Source: Halocatena halophila
Lineage (GTDB): Archaea > Halobacteriota > Halobacteria > Halobacteriales > Haloarculaceae
DNA: 64,000 nt
Direction of reading: 5' to 3'
Assembly: GCA_027563145.1 (NCBI GenBank)
Contig: CP071307.1
Span: forward strand, 620,001 to 684,000
A program made the translations under genes and the position numbers. The notes under the pieces were generated by a model. The model was not told the DNA's origin, did not search any database, and saw only the letters and a list, made by a program, of their open reading frames with translations. Below, piece after piece: positions 51,801-59,920 of this stretch; the stretch's first letter is position 1; each line of letters opens with the position of its first letter.

Positions 51801-53857
51801 TAGCCGTCGATTCCGACAGTGCGACAGTGCTTGCCGCTACGTTTGGTCGCGAGTATTTCGTGCAGAATCCGTCGTTTACCCGGGCTGCAGATCAAATCCT
51901 GGCAAATGCCGTCCGCTGGGTCGGTGACCACACACCAGCCAGCACACCAGCCGCTTCGAACACCACGCAGCGATTGTCACTCACACCGGGTGAGTCCAAA
52001 CAGCTCACATTCTCGTCGGCGATTCCATATAGACTGGATCGTACTGAGCAGTGGTTTTATTCGGTGCAGACGCGTGACGATCGCAATCGCACGCCGGTAA
52101 CGGTTCAAATGCCCACTGGGCGGGTCTCTGGCACTGTCACCGACAACACAACGAATACGCCTGTCTCGAATGTAACTGTCAGGATCAACACTACGAATGG
52201 ATCAACAACGGCGATCACTAATGCAGATGGCGAGTACACCCTTGCTGCGGTCCCGGTCGGTGACCATCAGCTTGGTGTGGATACTGACCGGTATCACGGA
52301 CAGAATCGAACCGTGAGAGTGTCACACAACGAAACCACCACGGCTGATCTTTCTGTTTCGCCAGCGAACGGCACGATCACCGGCAGTGTCGTCGCCGCTG
52401 ACACAGGAGCTCCCCTCAAGAACGTCACGGTCACCAGCACGGACAGCGATGACACCACACAACGGGTCACGACCAATGGCTCCGGTCAGTACTCGATGGC
52501 CGTTTCGCCAGGCAACTATCTCGTCTCGATCGGCCAGACTCCAGCTGGCTTTCACTCGCAGTCGGTCGTCACTGTTGGTCCGGGCGAGACCGTTTCGGGC
52601 GTCGACTTTCGGCTTCCCCCGAAATCAGGGACGATTGTGGGGTACGTTCTGAACGGTGCGGGCGAGCCGATCGAGGGAGCGACGGTTACCGATGCGGATG
52701 CCAACGCCTTCGAAACCACGACGAACGAGAGCGGCTACTACGAATTCGATGGCCTCGATCGAGGGACGTACGCAGTCGTTGCGAACGCCAGCGACTACAA
52801 CGCGACGTCAATACAGTTCCCCGTCGTTTCACCGAACGAGACGACGACGCAGAACTTCACGATGGGTGCGTATTTCGGCGTCTCGAATCTCTCGGCTCCC
52901 GAGCGCGCGGCGACAAACGAGACGATAACCGTCTCGGCGACGATCACCAACACTGGCTCCGAAACGGCGACCCGGTCGGTGTTTTATCTCCCACCAGGAA
53001 CTGCATTCGATGCTTCGAGTACGAACATGACGACTGAACGCCGTGTAACGCTTGCTGGAGGCGAACAAACGAGAGTGACGTTCACAATTCCGGTTCCTTC
53101 GTCGCTTGAGCCTGGCTCCTACCATCATGGCATTTCTGCCGACGAAGTGTCCGCGAGGACGATCACCATCGATTCGCCCACCGAAACGCCAACAGCATCG
53201 TTCGAAATCGTAAATGCGAGCGCACCATCTTCGACTCCGTCTGGCGAACCGTTTGCAGTAGGTGTAACCGTCGAGAACAATGGGACATCACCGGGATCTA
53301 CGCCGGTAACGGTTCGTCGGAACAACGAAACCCAGACGATAACGACCAACACCCTGGCACCCGGTGAGAGACAAACGGTTTCACATACCGTCAGGGCACC
53401 AAACGAAACAGGACCGGCGACGTATGAACTCTCGACACACAACGATTCGGTCGAACTCACTGTCACCGTTGAGGCTACTGGGTCCAGTCCGGCGTATTTT
53501 GCCGTCTCGAACGTTACAGCACCGGACCAGGTCCCGATCGGATCGCAACTCCGCGTCAACGCCACCGTTGTGAACACTGGTGGGAATGCGACAACGCAGT
53601 CTATCTACTGCTTCGTCGAACGTTCTCGGAACGGGACTGGCGATACGGTTCGACGGTCTCGGGCACACAAACAACTCAACCTCACACCCGGTGAGTCCGA
53701 ACGACTATCATTTTCAACGCAAGTAGAGACTACAGATGACCCCGGTGAGTATGTGGTCGTCGTCACATCACTGCAAGAAACGGCAACACGGCCGCTCACT
53801 GTCAGTCGTCCAGCAGACACACCGAACCAATCTCAGAAGTCTGTCAATACATGGTAA
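48857..53857 (+). CDS. Giant secreted subtilisin-like serine protease with dockerin-like, CARDB-like and CnaB-like modules
   Basis: A 1666-residue protein with a Sec signal (about residues 5-29). An S8 inhibitor-like propeptide spans about 66-155. The protease domain shows the triad Asp211 (VAVLDSGVSIDHPD), His259 (CGDHGTHTSG) and Ser434 (HSGTSMATPHVAG), with Asn353 as oxyanion residue. A dockerin-like calcium module follows (about 508-572, DVDEDGSLSVNDIQLLQ and DLDRDGKITHRDLRLLQ). Then come CARDB-like repeats, a domain resembling amidotransferase-like folds (about 815-1025), three carboxypeptidase-regulatory/CnaB-like repeats (about 1090-1335) and more CARDB-like repeats. There is no C-terminal anchor or PGF-CTERM signal. 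It is probably released or held by its modules. Confidence 0.92.
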   Translation: MIHGRSSVVLSVVCIVIIATFVPIASVGATDPIPGVDPSDSTSRMAGLKAPATESGAPIAPALNQENGTVEVIVELEPANTAMNTDYESTRTTLRRHATETQRPVVEFARSHPKSVTVERRLWLSNIVLLSVDTERVELDRIATVEGVERLSPNERLQSPRPQPATASPPAVNASSSRGYNTTFGVDQVNAPAVWSEYDTRGEDVSVAVLDSGVSIDHPDIELHTADATDPTYPGGWAEFTQSGGRVADSQPRAVCGDHGTHTSGTVAGSNASGEWIGVAPNAELMHGAVLTESTGFGCGGSTVQVIAGMQWAVNNSADVISMSLGGSADGELIDPVRNAEAAGTVVVAASGNGGPGTAGSPGSVYETIAVGSTAEDRSVAGSSGGKTVEANTTFPHAPEGWPATYVVPDVVAPGVGVKSAVPNGSYTTHSGTSMATPHVAGVIALMLSSDTDDSTPAAVKRALYSTATKPKDCSPDCSPRDGNDTRYGAGIIDAYGAVSALDPVPTHQIGDVDEDGSLSVNDIQLLQQYLADSLSEDAHFNEQLADLDRDGKITHRDLRLLQRSVLGDLSAGRVNLSALDSPDSVSHGESISVSVTATNTGGRGVIEELSYRFGSASDLGQNDTVASEVVDLGPGESTTVTFEFTPDALPGQYHHAVVSKTDAAGDQLTVRGGAFTIRSVATPPSIATGETLTSNVTVENTGNENATHTVESALESVGTNQRNITLDAGDRTTVTFSHQIPPTKQSAEIEQVVTTPADQATQSVRIDSPFFRVGALSGPSSVTPGEPVTVSTTITNTGNATGATPVTYDLIRETMSVAVVDTDHGYGDQVVSALNATLSDRHTISLIDDEDAIDAVEAHDVVVIQDLDRRALDVQQLVDRLNTTTTGAIWLDSWGAYSDAIVERSVVTGDPLSTNDADTGQSPVNLTVTTDHPIVNSVVATNEAVAIHHGPYADRSWFHGFDGRTIGTVGADGSHLGGPAVAVDSDSATVLAATFGREYFVQNPSFTRAADQILANAVRWVGDHTPASTPAASNTTQRLSLTPGESKQLTFSSAIPYRLDRTEQWFYSVQTRDDRNRTPVTVQMPTGRVSGTVTDNTTNTPVSNVTVRINTTNGSTTAITNADGEYTLAAVPVGDHQLGVDTDRYHGQNRTVRVSHNETTTADLSVSPANGTITGSVVAADTGAPLKNVTVTSTDSDDTTQRVTTNGSGQYSMAVSPGNYLVSIGQTPAGFHSQSVVTVGPGETVSGVDFRLPPKSGTIVGYVLNGAGEPIEGATVTDADANAFETTTNESGYYEFDGLDRGTYAVVANASDYNATSIQFPVVSPNETTTQNFTMGAYFGVSNLSAPERAATNETITVSATITNTGSETATRSVFYLPPGTAFDASSTNMTTERRVTLAGGEQTRVTFTIPVPSSLEPGSYHHGISADEVSARTITIDSPTETPTASFEIVNASAPSSTPSGEPFAVGVTVENNGTSPGSTPVTVRRNNETQTITTNTLAPGERQTVSHTVRAPNETGPATYELSTHNDSVELTVTVEATGSSPAYFAVSNVTAPDQVPIGSQLRVNATVVNTGGNATTQSIYCFVERSRNGTGDTVRRSRAHKQLNLTPGESERLSFSTQVETTDDPGEYVVVVTSLQETATRPLTVSRPADTPNQSQKSVNTW

Positions 53858-53970
53858 TCTGACCATCGGAGGGACAAGCCCCGTCCAGCGATGTTCCTGA
53901 CGGGAGAATAAGAATATTTTCTAACTGTAATTAGAATATATTTAATGAAATGGTAATGGTACCAATTAGA

Positions 53971-53980
53971 TTTATAATAA
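53971..53980 (+). promoter_or_regulatory. TATA box of the membrane protein gene
   Basis: TTTATAATAA lies 20-29 bases before the ATG at 54000, at leaderless spacing. Confidence 0.45.
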
Positions 53981-53999
53981 CATAGAATAGATTACTAAT

Positions 54000-54800
54000 A
54001 TGGTAGTAATCGACGCCTTCACCGAGTCGATCGATGCCGTGCGAAACAATCCGATTTTGGTCGCCGTTCCTATTTTGCTCGTTCTGGCGATGATCCCGTT
54101 CGGAATCGTGGCAGCAATTGGTCAAATAATATTTTTCATATTTTCGTTCTTCTGGATGTTGCTCAATATTGCCTTTTTCACGTACGCAATCGGTGGGCTT
54201 CTGGGGATGTGCAACGAGGCACTGGACGGTTCGACCTCGTTATCGACGTTTCTCGACGAGGGGAAGGCAAATTTCGTGGACGTGTTCGTCATCGCACTGG
54301 TGAGTTGGGTGGTTCTCTTTGCGATATCAGTGATGGCTCAGCTGTTTGGTTCGATTGCCCTGCTTGGCACACTCGATTCGGGTAGCAGCGAGTCATTTGT
54401 CACGTTTATTATGAGTATGATTCTTGCATACTGGTTTATTGTTGGTTTGTACATGATTTTTGGATTCATTTTCCAGTTCGTTTACGCTGCTACTGTGGTC
54501 GATGATAGCTCGGTCGGCAGTTCGTTTTCTCGTAGCTATCGCGTCGTGAAAAACAATATCCTCAGTACGATCGGATACGATATCGTCGGAGGTATCGTCT
54601 ATTTCGTCTCGATGATCGGTACGGTTCTCGTCGTTTCCCTCGTGATGTCTCAGGTGGATCCCTCACCGTTGTTGGCCCTGTTTGCGTTTTTAGTAACCCT
54701 CCTTATTGCTGCGGTCGTCGTGCCCGTCCTGTCGACGTTCCACATTGCGTTCTATCGGCGCGCCTCTGAATCGATCGAGCGTTCTGAAACCGAATCGTAG
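54000..54800 (+). CDS. Multi-pass membrane protein of unknown function
   Basis: A 266-residue protein with about five to six hydrophobic segments, beginning at PILVAVPILLVLAMIPFGIV. A conserved-looking cytosolic loop SVGSSFSRSYRVVKNNILS precedes the last segments, as in haloarchaeal DUF4013-like proteins. No catalytic or transport motif is recognisable. The C-terminus is short and acidic. Confidence 0.8.
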   Translation: MVVIDAFTESIDAVRNNPILVAVPILLVLAMIPFGIVAAIGQIIFFIFSFFWMLLNIAFFTYAIGGLLGMCNEALDGSTSLSTFLDEGKANFVDVFVIALVSWVVLFAISVMAQLFGSIALLGTLDSGSSESFVTFIMSMILAYWFIVGLYMIFGFIFQFVYAATVVDDSSVGSSFSRSYRVVKNNILSTIGYDIVGGIVYFVSMIGTVLVVSLVMSQVDPSPLLALFAFLVTLLIAAVVVPVLSTFHIAFYRRASESIERSETES

Positions 54801-54806
54801 CCGTCC

Positions 54807-55082
54807 TCAGGCGAGGTTTTCGGCTTCGATCGTGTCCCAGATCTCGTTCCCGTGGTCAGTGATGCCGTACACCCGGCCTTTTTTCCGGTCGTCGGAGACG
54901 AGCAGTTCGACGAGGTCTTCGTCGCGAAGCTCGCTGAGTGCGCGCGAGATGTGTGACATGGATACGTCAGTGTCGCTCGCGAGCTGTGACGGTGTTGCCG
55001 GACCGGTCATCAGTCGTTCGAGAACAGCGACTCGGTACGTGGAGGCCAGCACGAAGCTGACCTCATCCCAGTGTGATGTCAT
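54807..55082 (-). CDS. Small winged helix-turn-helix transcriptional regulator
   Basis: A 91-residue single-domain regulator with an ArsR/MarR-like winged helix: VLERLMTGPATPSQLASDT, the recognition helix DVSMSHISRALSELRDEDLVE, and the wing KKGRVYGITDHG. It converges on the membrane protein gene with six bases between stops. No effector domain is present. The target is unknown. Confidence 0.85.
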   Translation of the reverse strand: MTSHWDEVSFVLASTYRVAVLERLMTGPATPSQLASDTDVSMSHISRALSELRDEDLVELLVSDDRKKGRVYGITDHGNEIWDTIEAENLA

Positions 55083-55431
55083 CCCAAACTACCAGGTGAT
55101 CCTTTGGTAGGGATATACTTCAGTACGTCCTCCTTACTAGACGATGTTCGGGACTTACTGCACCGATCGGTGATTTTATGGCCCCTAACCGAGGGTGTTT
55201 CAAACACGTTCGATTCACGCCTGTGTGGACACCGCCGAGTGGCTAGCCGTTGCGTGCTTGAATGGGGTGGCGCTGGTTGTAATTCGGGAATGGAACGACC
55301 AGGTAAGTACTCCCTATTGGCCGTGTTCGGAGGTGAACTACTCCGTGATTAGTGGTGATACACTGATCTGTTGGGTGCTACTACCACGTAGCCACTCATC
55401 GTCGGTCGTCAGGACCGCATTCTCGAATGGC
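55083..55431. other. Intergenic region without a recognisable gene
   Basis: About 350 bases between the small regulator and the iron-type binding protein gene. An open frame from 55195 can be read, but it runs into the antisense strand of the next gene and has no family resemblance. Confidence 0.5.
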
Positions 55432-56574
55432 TCAGAACTCCCCGTTAACGATTGCCCCCACGCGGTCACGATCGAACAGGTCTTTTTGGATATTGAACAG
55501 TGCACTGCCGAGCCGTTCGGTGAGGACCATATTCGTGATTGGGCCCTGATAGAGTCCACCCGCTCGATACACATCGCCGTTCGAAACCGCCGTTAGCTCG
55601 CTCGCCGTTGGATGCGATTCGAGAAACGTTACGACGGTATTCTGAAACTCCGAAGCTGTTTTTGTTTCGTAGCCACGGAGCAACAACACTTCTGGGTCGA
55701 CTTCCAGAATGGTTTCGAAGTCGACTGCGGTTCGACTGCCATGGAAGTCGCTGACGTCGCTGTTTGCCAGTGCATCCGAGACGCCCAGATCGCGCAGATG
55801 TTTGAATCCAGTTCCATTCCCGATGCGGTAGGGGTAGAACTCTTTGGGAGTGTCACCAGTGCCCCAGAGCACTGCCCCTGCCCGGGTGGATCGTTCATTG
55901 ACGATCGGCTTGAGTGTGTTTTGAAAGTCGTCGTGCAGGTTCACAAACGCGTCATAGCGGTCGGTTCGTCTGAACACCTGCGCGAGCTTTTCGAACCCCT
56001 CGTACAGAGTGTAATACCGATACTCCTCGTGCCAGGGGTAATGCTGGGCGTAGGTACTGTTGCCGAAAAATGGCGAGACGTTGGTGCGAATCTCGTCCAC
56101 GTCAGATTTTTCCCATCCCTTGAACCGATTCATCAGGAAGTTGGGATCGATGACGTGAACGTCTGCGTCCAGGTCGTAAAACCGCTCTTTGCTCACCCCA
56201 TCCTGATACAGCGACACCATCTCCTCTGTCGAAACGGAGACCGCCGGGATCGCGTCGTAGTACTGCGTGTGATAGCGATCGGTCAGCCACACGCCTTTTG
56301 GCGGCTCGAGACCGAGCGCGATTCCCATATCTGCCCAGCTCCCATTGTTTGCCACCCACGTCTGTGGGACTGAATCGAACGACACCGTACCCATCGGCTC
56401 GATCGACACCGAGTATGACTCGTCGGTATCGTCGTTTGCGTTCGAATCAGTGCCGGTCGTCGGTCCGCTCGAATCGCCCGTACAGCCAGCAAGAACCGTT
56501 CCAAGGGCCGTGAACCCGGTTGCCAGATATGCTCTTCGAGTTGGACGCCAGTTGGGGCGCTTCGTTCCGTCCAT
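55432..56574 (-). CDS. Iron/siderophore-type ABC transporter substrate-binding lipoprotein
   Basis: A 380-residue predicted lipoprotein with a twin-arginine-like start (PTRRAYLATGF) and lipobox VLAGC. The body resembles helical-backbone class III binding proteins for iron complexes: WVANNGSWADMGIALGLEP near the start, DLDADVHVIDPN in the middle and ILEVDPEVLLLRGYE later. No permease or ATPase is adjacent, so it is an orphan component. Two DtxR-like palindromes flank its TATA box, so it is probably repressed when iron is plentiful. Confidence 0.87.
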   Translation of the reverse strand: MDGTKRPNWRPTRRAYLATGFTALGTVLAGCTGDSSGPTTGTDSNANDDTDESYSVSIEPMGTVSFDSVPQTWVANNGSWADMGIALGLEPPKGVWLTDRYHTQYYDAIPAVSVSTEEMVSLYQDGVSKERFYDLDADVHVIDPNFLMNRFKGWEKSDVDEIRTNVSPFFGNSTYAQHYPWHEEYRYYTLYEGFEKLAQVFRRTDRYDAFVNLHDDFQNTLKPIVNERSTRAGAVLWGTGDTPKEFYPYRIGNGTGFKHLRDLGVSDALANSDVSDFHGSRTAVDFETILEVDPEVLLLRGYETKTASEFQNTVVTFLESHPTASELTAVSNGDVYRAGGLYQGPITNMVLTERLGSALFNIQKDLFDRDRVGAIVNGEF

Positions 56575-56578
56575 GTTT

Positions 56579-56592
56579 TTAGGCTTACCTAA
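56579..56592. promoter_or_regulatory. DtxR-like palindrome 1
   Basis: TTAGGCTTACCTAA starts five bases upstream of the ATG at 56574, between the TATA box and the start codon. It matches the TTAGG-N4-CCTAA pattern bound by DtxR-family metal-dependent repressors. Binding here would block initiation. Confidence 0.6.
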
Positions 56593-56602
56593 GAAAATAA
56601 TA
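56592..56602 (-). promoter_or_regulatory. TATA box of the iron-type binding protein gene
   Basis: On the minus strand GTATTATTTTC lies about 18-28 bases upstream of the ATG, directly between the two palindromes. Confidence 0.5.
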
Positions 56603-56614
56603 CGCTTTCGATTT

Positions 56615-56628
56615 TTAGGACAGCCTAA
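56615..56628. promoter_or_regulatory. DtxR-like palindrome 2
   Basis: TTAGGACAGCCTAA has the same TTAGG-N4-CCTAA form as the site at 56579-56592, offset by 36 bases. It lies upstream of the TATA box. Confidence 0.6.
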
Positions 56629-56730
56629 TAATTGGCGCTCGGTACCAGGACACAGGAGATGACGGTGAGAACGGGTGTTCCGTTGGTCGCCACAAGGCCT
56701 ACACGATCGTGTGTAGTGCTACTTTATAAC

Positions 56731-57536
56731 ATGCACAGACGGACGGTACTCACGAGCGTTGGCACAGCCGTGATCGGGGCTGTGGCTGGCTGTGCAGCCA
56801 TCTTTACGCAGTTTAGCGCGCCCGTTGGAACTCCGTCAACTGCCAGTCTTCGAATGACGCCACTGGATGCGGTCGAGCTCTCATCTTGGATAGTTCCCAC
56901 CATCAGGTCACGGCAACTCACCGGATACACGTCCAGGGACCTCGTGCAGTTTCTTCGAGATTCATCCGTTGTCGAGAGCGTTCGGCCACCGTTTGCGGAC
57001 GGAGCGCATTACTTCCACAAAGATGCAATATACGAGCTCAGTTACGCAAAATTGGAGTAGCGGAGGGTGACACATTCGGTGTCGCCTCGACGTTTCTCTA
57101 CACTGATGAGAAACGCCAACGGTCCGTGCTAGTTTCTGGACCGGAGTATTCGTATATTTCGTGGGATGATAGCACAATAGTTGCCGTCAGGATTGAACGC
57201 CTGGGTGAGGTTACGGTCAAACGGTTCATGTATACCCCAACGCGGATTGGAACCAGCACCGAATACGACAGCCGATTGCGGGCCCGGTTCATTTTTTCTC
57301 TGTCCGGGCTCGGAGACGACGCCCGTGCCATCGTCCAGACGGCAGTCAGCAAGGACGCCTTCACTGTCGCCACTGATTCGACACCGTCGCCGGCGTTCAT
57401 GTCGGTCGTCGATCTATTTCGTGGAAATCCGAACGTTCAACCACTCGACACCCGACCAAAGACGCAGCTCGGTGGTCCATATCTCACAAAATTCGAAGGT
57501 GTGTCGTTCTGGTCCGTTCTGCATCCTCCGCCTTGA
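56731..57536 (+). pseudogene. Hypothetical lipoprotein, apparently interrupted by a one-base frameshift
   Basis: The first part (56731-57060, 109 residues) starts with MHRRTVLTSVGTAVIGAVAGCA, a signal with a lipobox. It ends at a TAG right after AIYELSYAKLE. A second open stretch in another frame continues from about 57050 to 57536 (GVAEGDTFGVASTFLYTDEK onward). Adding one A to the AAAA run at 57048-57051 joins them as YAKIGVAEGD, giving about 268 residues. The joined product resembles haloarchaeal exported proteins of unknown function. No domain is recognised. Confidence 0.55.
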
Positions 57537-57732
57537 GCGAGGTTCACGGCGGAGGTACCCCCTGAATTTCGTTCGATATTAACACGACGGACGATACCTC
57601 GAATGGACCGATGGAAGTATCGACGGTACGCCTCACTGCGTTTGTGAGCGTCCGAATCGGCCGCCAACATTATTATTCTTACAGTAGACAGAGGTTAACA
57701 ATGGGAATACTCTAGATAGTCGCTGGTGCAGT

Positions 57733-58787
57733 ATGATACGAGCAAAGTTAGCTGTAGTAGGGGTTGTGGTACTGGTAGCGCTGATAGGCATCCCATCTGG
57801 CGTTGCCACGGCCCGGACGGCACTGAGACGATTGATTCCTGTACTGTAATTACGTCGTCTGGATCGTACGAGCTGACGACAGATCTCATCAACAAAGATC
57901 GGGATCCGTGCATCTCGATCCAGGCAGATGACGTGACATTCGACGGCAACGGCCACACCCTCGATGGTGTTGATACATTGCAATCGATCGGGATCGAAAC
58001 GTCGTCCTCCCGTTCGAGCAACGTTACAGTACGTGACGTGACGATATCGGACTTTGGGGCCGGGATTTACGTCTGGGATGCAGACACCACGATTACGAAC
58101 GTTCAGACCGTCTCCAACATGGATGGAATCGATATCGCCAGCGCCTCCGGGATCACAATTACTGACTCAAAAATCGCACAGAACACGAGACAAGCGATTA
58201 GTGGACAGAATGCGGAGGGAGCAACAGTAACTGACAACGTGATCAAAGGAAATGGAGACGGAATGTATCTGCATGACTCTCCCAATTCGACAGTCCGAGA
58301 CAACACTGTCGAACACAACACCGAAACTGGCCTCAGTGTGGGTGGGACTTCGTACAATAGTTTAATTGCCGACAACAAGATTTCCGGAAACGGACTCGGT
58401 GTTTCAGTCGGCAAATCGGACGACAGCCGTGTTGTGGATAACACCATTAATAACAACAACGGGAAAGGACTGCATATCTCTCCGGGACAGACCCCGAGTG
58501 CCAACAAGCTCAACATCACTGTGGCGAACAACCGAGTCCACTCCAACGGCGATCACGGTGTGTATCTCCATTTCGCCAGTAACAATCTGCTCACACACAA
58601 CACGATCTCTCAGAACAACGGCTCGGGTGTCGTCCTGCGCGGGAGCAATGACACCGTTGGCGAACAGCTTGGCGATGCCAACAACAACACTGTTGCCCAC
58701 AACGAGATCGTGAACAACCACGAAGCACCAATCATCGACGATCAGTACTCCCATTACAACACGATCTACAACAACACACTGGCCTGA
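57733..58787 (+). pseudogene. NosD-like right-handed beta-helix protein, signal peptide out of frame
   Basis: The body from about 57815 to 58787 encodes a parallel beta-helix with repeated N-x-I/V turns (TVRDNTVEHNTETGLSVGG, SLIADNKISGNGLGVSVG, LLTHNTISQNNGSGVVL) as in NosD/periplasmic copper-binding and C5-epimerase-like proteins. Its own frame begins at a GTG (57726) with residues unlike a leader. A different frame from ATG 57733 gives a textbook Sec signal (MIRAKLAVVGVVVLVALIG) ending VATA, then stops. Adding one C to the CCC at 57812-57814 joins them as VATAPDGTETIDSC. Either the gene has lost export or one base is missing from the sequence. Confidence 0.72.
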
Positions 58788-58855
58788 GCCGACTCACCAT
58801 CTCTCTGGGAGATACCATCCCGCAGCCGATCGGATGGCACTGGTGAACTGCTCGG

Positions 58856-59917
58856 CTACAGATAGGCGGCGGTTGGGATAACTCCCAGCAGGGCCCCAAC
58901 ACCAACAACTACCATACACACGGTGATCGCCATCGCCGGTGGGTCAACGTGTGTTCCAGAGTGGGCATACAACACTCGCTGTGTTATTTCTCCGATGAGC
59001 CCCGAAATCGTTCCGAACAATCCGCCAACGAGGAGGATGAGAACCACACTCCCGGTCAGCTCTGCGGCGAGTACTGCCCCGACGGAACCGAGCAACGTGA
59101 TGTGATGAGTGACAGGAATTTTCGCCACGCCAAGCGTCAAAAAGGTCAGACTCATCGTTGAGAGCGCATAGCCGAGAAATATGCTCCCGGTTTCCATCCA
59201 GATGTAGCCGCCGAGGAGCCCGCCGATGATGCCGATTGTGGTAACGCCAGACCAGCGATACTGATGTGCGAGCCATGGCTCGGTGGCCAGCCGAGTTCGT
59301 TCGGTGCCACCGTCAGTCAGCGGTTGACGGTCACCGTTCTGGAACGGGCGCATATCGAACCAGGAATCACCCGCTGGCGTCCCAATCAGGGGGTATCCAA
59401 AGGCGAGTCGCGCAAGCAGTGCCGTCGCGACGACCGAGAGGGCAATGGGATCGGTTGGAATCGAACTGGCGACGGCAAGGCGCTCGATCACGTGACCTAG
59501 CAGTCCAAAGGCCGCACCGACGGCGAGGATGTCCGGCTGTGTGCCATACGCCTCCGTGATCACCTTTCCCGGGTGGTAGTCCCAGCCATTGGGCTCCTGT
59601 TCAGGATACTGTTTGCCCATGTATGCCGAGGCCGCAACGCCGCCGGCGAACGCAACATGCGGGCCAAACACCACACCAAAGCCGATTGATCCCGTCAGGC
59701 CAACGTCGAGCGCAGTTGCCTCAATTCCTGCGAGCGACCCCACGGACGACTCAAGAATTTCTAGTCCTTCGCCAAGAAAGACGACGAATCCGGTAAAAAC
59801 GAACGCCGGAAGCGCACCGATCGCCGCACCGAATGCACCGCCAGCGAGCGCCGTGATAGCGAGTACGAGCATGGTTTCGACTCCATTGCCCATAATCGCC
59901 ACCTGCAGACCCAGCAT
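58856..59917 (-). CDS. glpX: Putative glycerol facilitator-like membrane protein (haloarchaeal GlpX-like)
   Basis: A 353-residue protein with about eight or more hydrophobic segments (for example LVLAITALAGGAFGAAIGALPAF and GIIGGLLGGYIWMETGSIF). It starts three bases after the glycerol kinase gene. In Haloferax volcanii a membrane protein encoded just after glpK in the glpABCKX operon is proposed to be a glycerol facilitator. The same position here supports that role. It has no NPA motifs of aquaglyceroporins, so the transport mode is unproven. The name must not be confused with bacterial GlpX fructose bisphosphatase. Confidence 0.72.
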   Translation of the reverse strand: MLGLQVAIMGNGVETMLVLAITALAGGAFGAAIGALPAFVFTGFVVFLGEGLEILESSVGSLAGIEATALDVGLTGSIGFGVVFGPHVAFAGGVAASAYMGKQYPEQEPNGWDYHPGKVITEAYGTQPDILAVGAAFGLLGHVIERLAVASSIPTDPIALSVVATALLARLAFGYPLIGTPAGDSWFDMRPFQNGDRQPLTDGGTERTRLATEPWLAHQYRWSGVTTIGIIGGLLGGYIWMETGSIFLGYALSTMSLTFLTLGVAKIPVTHHITLLGSVGAVLAAELTGSVVLILLVGGLFGTISGLIGEITQRVLYAHSGTHVDPPAMAITVCMVVVGVGALLGVIPTAAYL

Positions 59918-59920
59918 CGG

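Noticed and set aside
55195..55596. Open frame of 133 codons before the iron-type binding protein gene
   Set aside because: Half of it is antisense to the next gene, no family is recognised, and no promoter or start stands out.
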